Positions 15,673-24,092 of a DNA stretch of 30,863 nucleotides are shown here, one piece after another. The DNA is from MGOM01 sp035455265 (GTDB lineage: Bacteria > Chloroflexota > Anaerolineae > Anaerolineales > E44-bin32). Every line of letters begins with the position of its first letter. The stretch's first letter is position 1. The notes beneath the pieces are model-generated. The model was not told the DNA's origin, ran no database searches, and worked only from the letters and a program-made list of their open reading frames with translations. The stretch covers positions 1-30,863 of the forward strand of contig DATIFK010000192.1 of assembly GCA_035455265.1 (NCBI GenBank). Direction: 5' to 3'. Position numbers and translations under genes: made by a program.

Positions 15673-15693
15673 GGAACTGGGAACTGGAAACCG
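15673..15693. repeat. 7-base simple repeat between dnaB and dnaD-like genes
   Basis: GGAACTG occurs twice head-to-tail (15673-15686), followed by the variant GAAACCG, in a 116-base spacer. It resembles the purine-rich spacer repeats at 3452-3476. Confidence 0.55.
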
Positions 15694-15728
15694 GTCATCG
15701 CAGGCGGCGGATGGCTGAGCGCTGACGG

Positions 15729-17132
15729 CTAGCCTTCCGGCTCGGCTTCGGCCAGACGGACTCGGCGCGTCTCGGCGTTTTCGAACTTGGCCAGCGTAGG
15801 ACGGAATACCAGCTCCACCTGACCGACGGGTCCGTTGCGGTGCTTGGCGACGATGATCTCGGCGACGTTCGGCTTGAGGGTATCCGTTTCGTACTGATCC
15901 GGCCGGTAGATGAACAGCACCACGTCGGCATCCTGCTCGAGGCTGCCGGACTCGCGCAGATCGGAGAGGAGCGGATGCTTGTCCGATCGCTGCTCGACGG
16001 CGCGCGAGAGCTGCGCCGCCGCCAGCACCGGCACCTTGAGTTCGCGCGCCAGGACTTTCAGGTTGCGGGTGATGGACGAGACTTCCTGCACGCGGTTCTC
16101 CGACGCCGAATCGCCCGTCATGAGTTGCAGGTAGTCGACGATGACCAGATCGAGGCCGATTTCCATGTGCAGCCGGCGGCACTTGGTGTGAAGCTGGAGC
16201 GGCGTCAGCGCCGGGGTATCGTCCAGGTAGATCTGCGTCTCGCTCAGGGCGCTGACCGCCTGCGTGAAGAGCGGCCACTCCTGGTCGTGGACGTCCCCCA
16301 GGCGAAGGCGCTGCGAATCGATGGCGGTTTCCTGGGCCAGCAGGCGCTGCACCAGCTGCTCGTTCGACATCTCGAGCGAGAACAGGGCGACGTGCTTCTT
16401 GTGGAGCTGCGCCGCGTTCTTGGCGACCGACAGACAGAATCCGGATTTCCCCTGGCCCGGCCGTCCGGCGATGATCAGCAGATCGCTCGGCTGCATGCCG
16501 CCCAGGAGCCGATCCAGGTCGATGAAGCCGGTTGGGACGCCGATGGTCTCGTCCCGGTGGCGGGCGAGGTAATCGATGCGATCGTAGAACTCGCTCAGGA
16601 CGTGGCGGATCGGCGACAGTTGGTGGGTCAGGCGGCGTTCGCTGACGCCGAAGACCGCCTTTTCAGCGTCGTTGACGACTTCCTCGACCGGGGTGTCGGC
16701 GGCGTAGGCCAGCTTGGCGATCTCGTTGGCAGCTCCCAGCAGGCGCCGCCGCGTCGCCATTTCTTCCACCAGGCGCGCGTAAGCGACGACGTTGAGCGTC
16801 GACGGCACGTTGTTGATGAGCGCGGTTAGGTAGGCCGGGCCCCCGGTCTCGGACAGACGGCCCTGCCGGTCGAGCTCCTCCGAGGTGGTCAGAATATCGA
16901 TCGGGAGGCGCTGCTCCTGCAGGCTGCTGAAGGCGTCCCAGATCCAGCGGTTGCGGTAGAGGAAGAAGGCGTCGGAGGTCAGGATCGGGGCGATCTCGAA
17001 GTACGCCTCGGGGTGCAGCAGCACCGATCCGAGCACGGCCTCCTCGGCCTCGCGGTTGTGGGGCAGAGCGGGGGCGCCGCGCCCGTCGCCGGGTGGGGCG
17101 GGCTCAGGGGAGGAATATGGCTGGTCGCTCAT
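15729..17132 (-). CDS. dnaB: Replicative DNA helicase DnaB
   Basis: A 467-aa hexameric 5'-3' helicase. The N-terminal domain (about 24-165) contains PHNREAEEAVLGSVL, the usual DnaB start. The RecA-like C-terminal domain has Walker A GRPGQGKS (223-230), the catalytic Glu in FSLEMS (251-256), Walker B LVIVDYLQLM (329-338) and arginine-finger region AKHRNGP (429-435). Length and motifs are complete, with no intein. It is transcribed after the bifunctional-nuclease gene and before the DnaD-like and DnaC-like genes. That clusters the helicase with its presumed loading factors. Only a weak Shine-Dalgarno precedes the ATG. Confidence 0.95.
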   Translation of the reverse strand: MSDQPYSSPEPAPPGDGRGAPALPHNREAEEAVLGSVLLHPEAYFEIAPILTSDAFFLYRNRWIWDAFSSLQEQRLPIDILTTSEELDRQGRLSETGGPAYLTALINNVPSTLNVVAYARLVEEMATRRRLLGAANEIAKLAYAADTPVEEVVNDAEKAVFGVSERRLTHQLSPIRHVLSEFYDRIDYLARHRDETIGVPTGFIDLDRLLGGMQPSDLLIIAGRPGQGKSGFCLSVAKNAAQLHKKHVALFSLEMSNEQLVQRLLAQETAIDSQRLRLGDVHDQEWPLFTQAVSALSETQIYLDDTPALTPLQLHTKCRRLHMEIGLDLVIVDYLQLMTGDSASENRVQEVSSITRNLKVLARELKVPVLAAAQLSRAVEQRSDKHPLLSDLRESGSLEQDADVVLFIYRPDQYETDTLKPNVAEIIVAKHRNGPVGQVELVFRPTLAKFENAETRRVRLAEAEPEG

Positions 17133-17225
17133 GGTCTCTGAGGGCGGCCGGCCGTCGGCCGGGTTCGGGTGCCGGGTCCCAGTGAATCCGGCGGCGCCGC
17201 GGAGTCGGGCCGCCGGGTCGCACGT

Positions 17226-17744
17226 CTACTCTTCGGAATCGCCTTCGGACGGGTCGAGATCGTCGAGGTCGAGCGATTCGACGAAATCCTTGAAGACTTC
17301 CAGGCGTTCATCACCTTCGCCCGGCGTCTCGCGCTCCATCTCGCCTTCGGGTACCGACGCCGCCTCGCGCATCACCGTCTCGGCGACGTAGATCGGCACG
17401 TGCGCCCGCACCGCCAGCGCCAGGGCGTCCGACGGCCGGGAATCGATCTCGACGTCCTTCCCGTCGACGCGCAAGGCGATCCGGGCATAGAAGATGTCGC
17501 TCTTGAGTTCGACGATGTTGACGCTGACGACCTCGGCGCCCAGCGAGGTGAGGACATTGCGCAGCAGATCATGCGTCAGGGGGCGCACGACTTCGATCTC
17601 CTGCAGGGCGACGGTGATGGCCTCGGCTTCGTTCTGGCCGATCCAGATGGTCAGGAAGCGTTCGGTGTGGACATCCTTGAGGATGACAATGCGATGCTGC
17701 GACATCAGGCTGACCCTGATGCTGTCGATGACGACTTCTATCAT
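17226..17744 (-). CDS. Bifunctional nuclease family protein (DUF151)
   Basis: A 172-aa protein of the BFN/DUF151 family. Its plant members have both DNase and RNase activity; bacterial roles are poorly known. Family signatures are MIEVVIDSIRVSL at the start, LTIWIGQNEAEAI near residue 33, RPLTHDLLRNVL near 58 and SRPSDALALAVR near 100. The C-terminus is an acidic tail (Glu/Asp-rich). The start at 17744 is preferred over longer in-frame ATGs because GGAAAG precedes it and an extended -10 at 17782-17790 places the transcript start near 17775. It is 93 bases upstream of dnaB on the same strand and probably leads that operon. Confidence 0.88.
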   Translation of the reverse strand: MIEVVIDSIRVSLMSQHRIVILKDVHTERFLTIWIGQNEAEAITVALQEIEVVRPLTHDLLRNVLTSLGAEVVSVNIVELKSDIFYARIALRVDGKDVEIDSRPSDALALAVRAHVPIYVAETVMREAASVPEGEMERETPGEGDERLEVFKDFVESLDLDDLDPSEGDSEE

Positions 17745-17781
17745 TCTTTCCGAGGCAGGCATCGGCGGAGACTTACGGCGG

Positions 17782-17790
17782 ATTCTAACA
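17782..17790 (-). promoter_or_regulatory. Extended -10 promoter for the bfn-dnaB operon
   Basis: TGTTAGAAT on the minus strand has hexamer TAGAAT (17787-17782) with the TGn extension. No recognisable -35 is present. The start is expected near 17775, giving a leader of about 30 bases. Confidence 0.5.
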
Positions 17791-17939
17791 CATGGAGACA
17801 CGGCGCGGGCAGGCAGCCTTGGACCGCGGCCGGGAGGGGCATAGAACCGGGGGAACCCGACCGTGAGATTGAGGGGAATCGCACAACGCCTTCAGCTGCC
17901 GATGAATCAGGCCCTTCTGTGGTCAAGTGTTTGGCCCCT

Positions 17940-19589
17940 TCAGGATCCCCGTCCGAGACCGATGCGTGGCCCGGACAGGTAGCCATCTACGAGTAGGAAC
18001 GAAAGCATCCAGAGGCAGAGCCTCAACCCCACCCCGACAGGAAGAGAGTGTCTTTCCAAGGCAGCGCTATCCCCGTGCCAGATGATCAGCATCAGGGGAT
18101 AGAGGGTCACCATCATCAACAAGGGGACTGCCCAAACGGGCCTTCCGAAACCGCGCCGGACGAGAATAGCCGAGCAGATGACGACGGCGACAGACCACAA
18201 GACTAGAAAGATCGTCGATCTCGGGTAGACAACGGCGCCGGCGAGGGGCATCCAGGCAGGGTCGGGGTGAAGCCGGACCCGATACCACGATACGTCCGGG
18301 CTCAGCAACGTGGCGAGATGGGAGAGAGGCGCACGCAGGGTGTCGATCGGCCGCGATGCAAGGAACTCCAAGTAGACCGTCTGTCCGTTTGCCTCGTACC
18401 AGGCACGTAGAGGTTCCGCCCGCGGGTCTGATCGAAAGGCGACATGGAGGTCCTTGCGATTCGGAGGGGTTATTGTTTCGATGACGTCGATGGGGAAGCC
18501 ACGCCGCACAAAGAAGCCCAAGGCCGCATGGTCAGGAAGGACTCGATCGTAGACCAGATTGATGAAGGGGTACGACCAGTGAGACCTCCGGGCAACCGCA
18601 GAGCTCCCTCCCGCCAGGAAGAAGATCCCGACGATGGCCAAATATGCCCATCGCCTCTCCCGCCGACGCACGATCGCCACGATCGTTGGTGGCAGGGTCA
18701 AGAAGCCCAGGACCAGCCAGACATACGGATTCACGTCACGGGCGAAGGCGTGGAGGATCGCGCCCAAGGCCAAAACGATGGCTAATGCGGAGACCACGAG
18801 CGGCTTCGGACTTCCAGGGCCTTCCCACCATCGAATCCAAACGATCGCTCCGGCAACAATGCCGAATAGGAGAGAGCTGGACAGGGATTCGGTCAGGAGC
18901 ATCTTGTTCCATTGAGCAACGTCGATCGCAAGGCCCAAGCCGAGAATCACCATCACGGCCACAGGCCTGAGCCACTTCTGACGCAGCACGGAAGCAAAGG
19001 AAAGGGCCAGGGAGGCCGCCGCCAGAAACGAGAAGGCTGTCTGGACCTGCGTTATGCGGTGGGCCATTACGGGGTAGTCAGGTCCCATGAACGTGCGCGA
19101 GGTGAGCCCGAAGGCTTTGAACAACAAGGGCAAGATGGGAGGGTTGCCCCCCGACCAGAAGGCACGCGAGAGCACCGGCTCGCTGGCTACATCGGCATAA
19201 TCCTGCGTGTCCGGCCAGGTCAGGATCCCATCTGCCCGGTAGTTCCAGGACATCCATGCCGCGGCGAGCAGGATGCTCGTGAGACACAAGCTCCACCTCA
19301 ACAGCGTCGCGAGGCGAGGCGACCCGGGGCGATGAAAACGCTTTGCCCAAGGCGCGGAAACCCGACTGGTTGCCACGAGCAGTAGGGCGGATGCCCAGAA
19401 GGCCACCCCCGCCACACAGAACACCGCTCGAAAGGTTCCCAGTCGAGCAAGGAGGTCCAATCCCCGCGTCTGCAAGGACAGAATGCCCAGCAGGATGCCA
19501 GCGTTCACGAGCAGGGTGCCCGCCAGCGCAGCCAGGGCGGCATGGGAGGACAGACAGCTCCGTTCTGGAGGACCTGGGTCAATACTCAT
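17940..19589 (-). CDS. Polytopic membrane protein, GT-C glycosyltransferase-like
   Basis: A 549-aa protein with about ten to twelve hydrophobic helices spread over most of its length. An acidic PDTQDY motif (126-131) in the first outer loop and a LLTESLSS motif (231-238) are the kind of conserved loops seen in PMT/ArnT-like GT-C glycosyltransferases, which move sugars from lipid carriers at the outer membrane face. Family membership is inferred from this pattern, and the sugar donor and acceptor are unknown. The ATG at 19589 is chosen: the longer reading frame (to 19907) would add about 106 non-membrane residues that overlap the divergent synthetase gene. GGGG lies about 9 bases upstream. It is on the same strand as the bfn-dnaB cluster but has 195 bases of intergenic sequence and probably its own transcript. 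Confidence 0.72.
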   Translation of the reverse strand: MSIDPGPPERSCLSSHAALAALAGTLLVNAGILLGILSLQTRGLDLLARLGTFRAVFCVAGVAFWASALLLVATSRVSAPWAKRFHRPGSPRLATLLRWSLCLTSILLAAAWMSWNYRADGILTWPDTQDYADVASEPVLSRAFWSGGNPPILPLLFKAFGLTSRTFMGPDYPVMAHRITQVQTAFSFLAAASLALSFASVLRQKWLRPVAVMVILGLGLAIDVAQWNKMLLTESLSSSLLFGIVAGAIVWIRWWEGPGSPKPLVVSALAIVLALGAILHAFARDVNPYVWLVLGFLTLPPTIVAIVRRRERRWAYLAIVGIFFLAGGSSAVARRSHWSYPFINLVYDRVLPDHAALGFFVRRGFPIDVIETITPPNRKDLHVAFRSDPRAEPLRAWYEANGQTVYLEFLASRPIDTLRAPLSHLATLLSPDVSWYRVRLHPDPAWMPLAGAVVYPRSTIFLVLWSVAVVICSAILVRRGFGRPVWAVPLLMMVTLYPLMLIIWHGDSAALERHSLPVGVGLRLCLWMLSFLLVDGYLSGPRIGLGRGS

Positions 19590-19619
19590 GACAGGGACCC
19601 CGACGATCGTTGCCCCACG

Positions 19620-19628
19620 ACCATAGCA
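19620..19628 (-). promoter_or_regulatory. Extended -10 for the GT-C-like gene
   Basis: TGCTATGGT on the minus strand, 31 bases upstream of the ATG, matches the kinase-operon element TGCTATGAT at 8 of 9 positions. GACTGCTATG is shared between the two. No -35 is evident. Confidence 0.4.
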
Positions 19629-19778
19629 GTCCAATGGGTCCGTTTTCGCTGATGAGGCAAGGCAACCATCCCAAGGCTTTCCGGCAGCGGAGCGATCCCT
19701 GACGAAGAGTAGCATACGTTCACACTGTCTGCATTGAGCTGTGGCTGGGCGCAAACCCGAATATCGTGACGGCAGCTG

Positions 19779-19787
19779 TGCTACGAT
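19779..19787 (+). promoter_or_regulatory. Extended -10 for the acyl-CoA synthetase
   Basis: TGCTACGAT, 31 bases before the ATG at 19819, has the TGn extension and hexamer TACGAT. It resembles the extended -10 elements at 11328-11336 and 19620-19628. Confidence 0.4.
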
Positions 19788-19818
19788 AACTCGCTCGAGG
19801 AGAGCGCAGGCATCCGAA

Positions 19819-21951
19819 ATGCTCGAATCGTTCTTTGCCCCCAAGGGGGTCGTCGTCATCGGCGCCTCCCAGACGCCCACCAAGCTGGGGTACGGGGCGG
19901 CGCGCAACTTGGTCGTTTCCGGCTATCCCGGCGCGGTGTACTTCGTCAACCCCCACGGCGGGCAACTCTTCGGCCGAACCATCTATGCCGCCCTCCAAGA
20001 CGTCCCCGATCCGGTCGACCTGGCCGTCATCCTGATCCCGGCGCCGCGCGTCCCCGAGGTGTTGCAGGCTTGCGGCGAGCGCCGAATCCCTCATGCCATC
20101 ATCGGCTCGGGAGGCTTCCGCGAAGTTGGGGCGGATGGAGAGGCGCTCGAGAAGCGTTGCCTGGAGATCGCCCGCCGCTTCGGCATGCGCCTTCTGGGCC
20201 CGAACTGCATCGGGTTCCTCGACACCCACCTGCCGATCGACACGACGTTCTTGCCGCTTCCCGGCCCGCTCGCCGGGGACATCGCCTTCTTGTCGGATTC
20301 CGGCGCCATTTGCGAAGCCGTCATCGACTGGGCCCGCGGGCAAGGATTCGGCCTGTCGCGCCTGGTCAGCCTCGGCAATCAGTTGGACCTGACCGAAGCC
20401 GAGGTCCTGCCGCCAACGGCCGCCGACCCGCACACGCGCGTCATCGCCATGTATCTCGAGGGCGTCCGCGACGGGCGCGCCTTTATCGAGCAGGCCAGCC
20501 GAGTGTCCGAGGGGACCCCCTTGCTGGCGATCAAGGTGGGCCGGTCGGAGAGCGGCCGCCGGGCAGTCGCTTCGCACACCGGAGCGTTGGCCGGCCGAGA
20601 CGCGGCCTTCGACGCCGCCTTCCGCAAGGCGGGGGTCATCCGGGCCGTGTCGACCGAGGAAATCTTCGACTGGGCGCGTGCTCTGGCCTGGTGTCCCCTT
20701 CCCGCGGGACGACGCATGGCGGTCCTGACCAATGCCGGCGGGCCGGGAGCCATCGGGGTCGATGCCCTCGAAGCCTCCGGCCTGGAGGTCGCCAACCTGT
20801 CTCAGGCCACTCGCGACGCGCTGAGGGCGATGCTGCCGCCGGCGGCGAGTGTCGCCGATCCGGTCGACATGCTGGCCGGGGCCGGCCCAGCCGAGTTCGC
20901 CAACGGGCTGACCTTGCTGTTGGCCGATCCGGGTGTGGACGGGGTGATGGTGATTCTGCCGCCGCCGCCCATGACGACGGCCGCGGAGGTCGCCGGCGCC
21001 ATGATCCCGGTGATTCAAACCTCCGCCAAGCCGGTTGTCGTTGCCTTGATGGGCGAGGATCTGATCGCCCACGCTGCCAAGCTGTTACGACAATCCCACG
21101 TGCCGGATTACCGTTTCCCCGAGCGTGCCGCCTCGGCGCTGTCCGTCCTGGTGCAGCGCGCCGAGCAGCTGCGACAGCCGCGGAATCTTCCCGAGGAGAT
21201 CGACGGTGTGCGCGCCGACCTGGCCGAAGAGGCCCTGGCCAACGCCCGCGTCGGGGACGACGGCTTCGTTGATCCCGACACGGCCACGTGGGTGGCCGCC
21301 GCCTGCGGTCTGGAAGTGCCATTGGAGAACCTGGCACACGACGAGGTCGAGGCGGTGGCCGCCGCCGAGCGGCTCGGCTATCCAGTGGCGGTGAAGATCG
21401 CCTCACCGGACATCCCTCACAAGTCCGACATGGGGGGCGTGCGTCTGCGTCTTGCGACGGCGGCGGCGGTTACGGAGGCGGTTCGCCAGGTCCTCGAGGC
21501 GGCCCGGACGTCGCGTCCGCAGGCTGAGATTCTGGGAGTGGTCGTCCAGCCGATGGCCCCCGAAGGGCAGGATGTCATCGTTGGCGCGATTCAGGATGAG
21601 CAGTTTGGTCCCCTGGTGGTCTTTGGCTCCGGCGGGGTGGAGGTCGAGGCGCTGCGCGATGTGACGTTCGCCGTGGCGCCGCTTTCGCGCGCTGAGGCGG
21701 AGGGGATGCTCGCGGCGACGTGGGCCGGCCGCCGTCTGGCGGGCTTCCGCGGCGAGCCCGCCGCCGATCGCCAGGTGGTCATCGACGCCATCCTGCGCCT
21801 GGGGCGGATGGCGGCCGAGCTGCCGCAGATCTTGGAGATCGAAGTCAATCCGTTGCGTGTGTTGAAACCGGGCCAAGGCGCTCGGGCCCTCGATGTGCGC
21901 ATCCGCGTCCGGCATGGCCCTTCAGACGAAAGGAAAGCGCCAGCGGCATAG
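19819..21951 (+). CDS. ADP-forming acetate/acyl-CoA ligase, fused alpha-beta
   Basis: A 710-aa single-chain NDP-forming acyl-CoA synthetase. It interconverts acyl-CoA plus ADP and phosphate with the free acid, CoA and ATP, which gives substrate-level ATP. The N-terminal CoA-binding domain contains KGVVVIGASQTPTKLGYGAARN (about 9-30). A succinyl-CoA-ligase-like region holds the phosphorylated His253 in ASHTGALAGRD. The C-terminal ATP-grasp domain (about 500-705) contains PVAVKIASPDIPHKSDMGGV. The GNAT domain of some acetyltransferase relatives is absent. The start at 19819 fits the family N-terminus MLESFFAPKGV. AGG lies 8 bases upstream, with a longer GAGGAGAG before that. Substrate range is not predictable. 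Confidence 0.92.
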   Translation: MLESFFAPKGVVVIGASQTPTKLGYGAARNLVVSGYPGAVYFVNPHGGQLFGRTIYAALQDVPDPVDLAVILIPAPRVPEVLQACGERRIPHAIIGSGGFREVGADGEALEKRCLEIARRFGMRLLGPNCIGFLDTHLPIDTTFLPLPGPLAGDIAFLSDSGAICEAVIDWARGQGFGLSRLVSLGNQLDLTEAEVLPPTAADPHTRVIAMYLEGVRDGRAFIEQASRVSEGTPLLAIKVGRSESGRRAVASHTGALAGRDAAFDAAFRKAGVIRAVSTEEIFDWARALAWCPLPAGRRMAVLTNAGGPGAIGVDALEASGLEVANLSQATRDALRAMLPPAASVADPVDMLAGAGPAEFANGLTLLLADPGVDGVMVILPPPPMTTAAEVAGAMIPVIQTSAKPVVVALMGEDLIAHAAKLLRQSHVPDYRFPERAASALSVLVQRAEQLRQPRNLPEEIDGVRADLAEEALANARVGDDGFVDPDTATWVAAACGLEVPLENLAHDEVEAVAAAERLGYPVAVKIASPDIPHKSDMGGVRLRLATAAAVTEAVRQVLEAARTSRPQAEILGVVVQPMAPEGQDVIVGAIQDEQFGPLVVFGSGGVEVEALRDVTFAVAPLSRAEAEGMLAATWAGRRLAGFRGEPAADRQVVIDAILRLGRMAAELPQILEIEVNPLRVLKPGQGARALDVRIRVRHGPSDERKAPAA

Positions 21952-21984
21952 GGGCACGGCTCACCGTCCCCTGCCGTCGTACCG

Positions 21985-22920
21985 CTACCGCGGCATCAGC
22001 CTCGCCAGCGCGCCGGCGATCTCGCCCGCCACTTTGGCATTCCTTCTCAGCAATGCCAGGTTCGCCTTCAGGGTCGCGCCGTCCGTCAGGGCAACCAGGC
22101 GTTCGAGTACGAAGGGGGTCAGCGCCGGCCCGTGGACGCCGGCCGCCGCCGCTTCATCTTCCGCGCGACCGACCGCCGCCTCGACGACATCCTTGGGGAT
22201 GGCAGCATCTTCGGGGCAGGGGACACAGATCAAGACGCCGCCCGCCAGCGGCACGGACAGGTGGGCATGAATCAGCCCGGCAGCTGCTTCCGGCGTGTCG
22301 ACTCGGGCGCTCACGGGTAGCCCGCTCGAACGACTGAAGAAGGCGGGCCATTCATCTGTTTGCCACCCGACGACGGGCACCCCCGCGGTCTCGAGCCATT
22401 CCAGCGTCCGAGGGAGGTCCAAGATCGCCTTGGCCCCGGAGCACACCACCGCCACCGGGGTACGGGACAATTCGGGCAGATCGGCCGAAACGTCGCCGGC
22501 CTCGCCGCGGTGAACGCCGCCGATCCCGCCCGTGGCGAAAACACGAATGCCGGCCCAATGGGCGGCGAGCATCGTCGCCGCCACCGTCGTCCCTCCCGTC
22601 CAGCCCAGGGCGACGGCCGGGCCCAGGTCTCGCCGCGAAATCTTGTGCGGCGCGGGCTCGGTCGCCAGCCGTTCGAGTTGATGCGGCGTAAGGCCGACAT
22701 GCAGTTTCCCGTTGAGAAGGCCGACGGTGGCCGGGACGGCGCCCGTCGATCGAAGGTCGTCCTCCAGCCGGCGAGCCAGTTCCAGGTTGGCCGGGCGGGG
22801 CAGACCGTGGGTCACGACGGTCGTCTCGAGCGCGACGACGGGGTGCGACTGCTGCACGGCGGCAGCAATCGCCTCCTGGACGATCACCCACGGCGGAAGC
22901 GTACGCTCCGGCTTGGCCAT
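21985..22920 (-). CDS. psuG: Pseudouridine-5'-phosphate glycosidase
   Basis: A 311-aa enzyme that cleaves pseudouridine 5'-phosphate to uracil and ribose 5-phosphate. It carries the family stretches VALETTVVTHGLPRPAN near residue 30, KISRRDLGPAVALGWTGGTTVAAT near 93 and FATGGIGGVHRG near 130, then VCSGAKAILDLPRTLEWLE. Length is normal. The start is set at the ATG 22920, 15 bases after the kinase stop. An in-frame TTG at 22932 would leave only 3 bases; neither has a clear Shine-Dalgarno. It directly follows the PfkB kinase that would supply its substrate. Confidence 0.92.
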   Translation of the reverse strand: MAKPERTLPPWVIVQEAIAAAVQQSHPVVALETTVVTHGLPRPANLELARRLEDDLRSTGAVPATVGLLNGKLHVGLTPHQLERLATEPAPHKISRRDLGPAVALGWTGGTTVAATMLAAHWAGIRVFATGGIGGVHRGEAGDVSADLPELSRTPVAVVCSGAKAILDLPRTLEWLETAGVPVVGWQTDEWPAFFSRSSGLPVSARVDTPEAAAGLIHAHLSVPLAGGVLICVPCPEDAAIPKDVVEAAVGRAEDEAAAAGVHGPALTPFVLERLVALTDGATLKANLALLRRNAKVAGEIAGALARLMPR

Positions 22921-22935
22921 CGGTGGGATCAAGCG

Positions 22936-23862
22936 TCAGCGGAGCTGATCGTAGAGGAGCTCCAGCGAGAGGTTTGGCACGACCGATCCGCGATGACGGA
23001 GCGTGACGGCCGCGGCCGACGCGCCAAGGCGAACGGACTCGTCCAGAGGGATGTCATTGAGTAAGCCAAAGAGGACGGCCGCCGTCAGAGCGTCGCCGGC
23101 GCCCGTGGGATCGAGGATGTCCGTCCGCACGGCAGGGACGTGACCACTGACTTCGGCGGTGGCGTAGGCCACCCCGAACTCGGCCATCGTCACCATGGCG
23201 ATCCGAACGCCTCGAGCCACCAGATGGCGGGCGGCGTCCAGGCCCCGGTCGCGGTCGGTGTGGGGGACATCATGGGGCGCCAGGGTCTCCGCCTCCGCTT
23301 CGTTGGGCGTGATCAGCCACAGATCGGCCAGATGAGGGATGAGCCGGGTGGCCAAAGCCATGGAGGTTGGATCTGCGGCGACCGGCACTCCGGCCTGCCG
23401 CGCCAGCCGGACGATAGCCTCGATCGGAGAGGGGGGAAGGTTGGCGTCGAAGAACACGGCTTCGGCCTGCTCGAACAACGCCCTGCGGTCCTCCAGGTAG
23501 TCCGCCGTGATCGCTTCGACGACGCGCATGTCATCGAGGGCCAGGTGCATGGCGCCTTGATCGTCGAGGAGAGCGAGGTAGGCGCCGGTACGGCTTCCCT
23601 CCACAACAAGGGCATGAGCGACATCAACGCCGGCCCGGGAGGTGTGATCCAGGACCTGGCGACCCTGATCGTCGCTCCCAAGGGCCGTGAGGAGCGTCAC
23701 CTCCAGACCGAGCCGCGCCAGGTTCTCCGCTACGTTCCGGGCCACCCCGCCGTTGGACAGCCGGACCTCGCCGGGGTTGGAGGTCCCCAGTCGCAGCGGG
23801 GCTTGGGCACGGCCAACCAGGTCCACGCCGGAGGCGCCGATGACCAGGACGCCCGGGCTCAT
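22936..23862 (-). CDS. psuK: PfkB-family kinase, probable pseudouridine kinase
   Basis: A 308-aa sugar/nucleoside kinase of the PfkB/ribokinase family. It probably phosphorylates pseudouridine at the 5' position, judged from its partner gene. The first signature GGVARNVAENLARLG is at 38-52 and the second, DPTGAGDALTAA, at 251-262, with catalytic Asp257 and the anion hole in GAGD. Family members such as ribokinase or fructokinase look alike, so specificity rests on adjacency to psuG. The ATG at 23862 lacks a strong ribosome site. A TACAAT -10-like hexamer at 24000-23995 is 133 bases upstream and is the only promoter hint. Confidence 0.88.
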   Translation of the reverse strand: MSPGVLVIGASGVDLVGRAQAPLRLGTSNPGEVRLSNGGVARNVAENLARLGLEVTLLTALGSDDQGRQVLDHTSRAGVDVAHALVVEGSRTGAYLALLDDQGAMHLALDDMRVVEAITADYLEDRRALFEQAEAVFFDANLPPSPIEAIVRLARQAGVPVAADPTSMALATRLIPHLADLWLITPNEAEAETLAPHDVPHTDRDRGLDAARHLVARGVRIAMVTMAEFGVAYATAEVSGHVPAVRTDILDPTGAGDALTAAVLFGLLNDIPLDESVRLGASAAAVTLRHRGSVVPNLSLELLYDQLR

Positions 23863-23994
23863 GGCGCGGCCGCCGGGGCCTCGAGCACGGCCCCGCCGCC
23901 TGAGATGGATCGAAGGTTAAGCGCCTGCATGAGGGTGAACCGTCCCCCGACTGCCCGCTACCGAGATGGCGAGGCTCCGCCCCGAAGTGACGGG

Positions 23995-24054
23995 ATTGTA
24001 ATCCACGAGGCCCAGCGAGGGGCTATTGCGTATTGCGACGGCAGGCGATACCCT
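23995..24054. promoter_or_regulatory. Possible divergent promoters, psuK and roadblock gene
   Basis: Minus strand: TACAAT (24000-23995), without a good -35. Plus strand: TTGCGT (24026-24031), 17 bases, TACCCT (24049-24054), within a TATTGCG direct repeat. Both are weak candidates in the 230-base divergent intergenic region. Confidence 0.25.
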
Positions 24055-24092
24055 TACATCAAGCCGCACGGATGCCCCTGAGAGAAACGGCC

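Noticed and set aside
15613..15728. Replication origin next to dnaB
   Set aside because: I did not notice DnaA-box-like clusters, AT-rich unwinding repeats or dnaA/dnaN; the spacer has only simple GGAACTG repeats.
20070..21272. 400-codon frame within the acyl-CoA synthetase on the same strand
   Set aside because: It lacks any family motif and is Arg-rich, while the synthetase frame has the catalytic His and ATP-grasp motifs.
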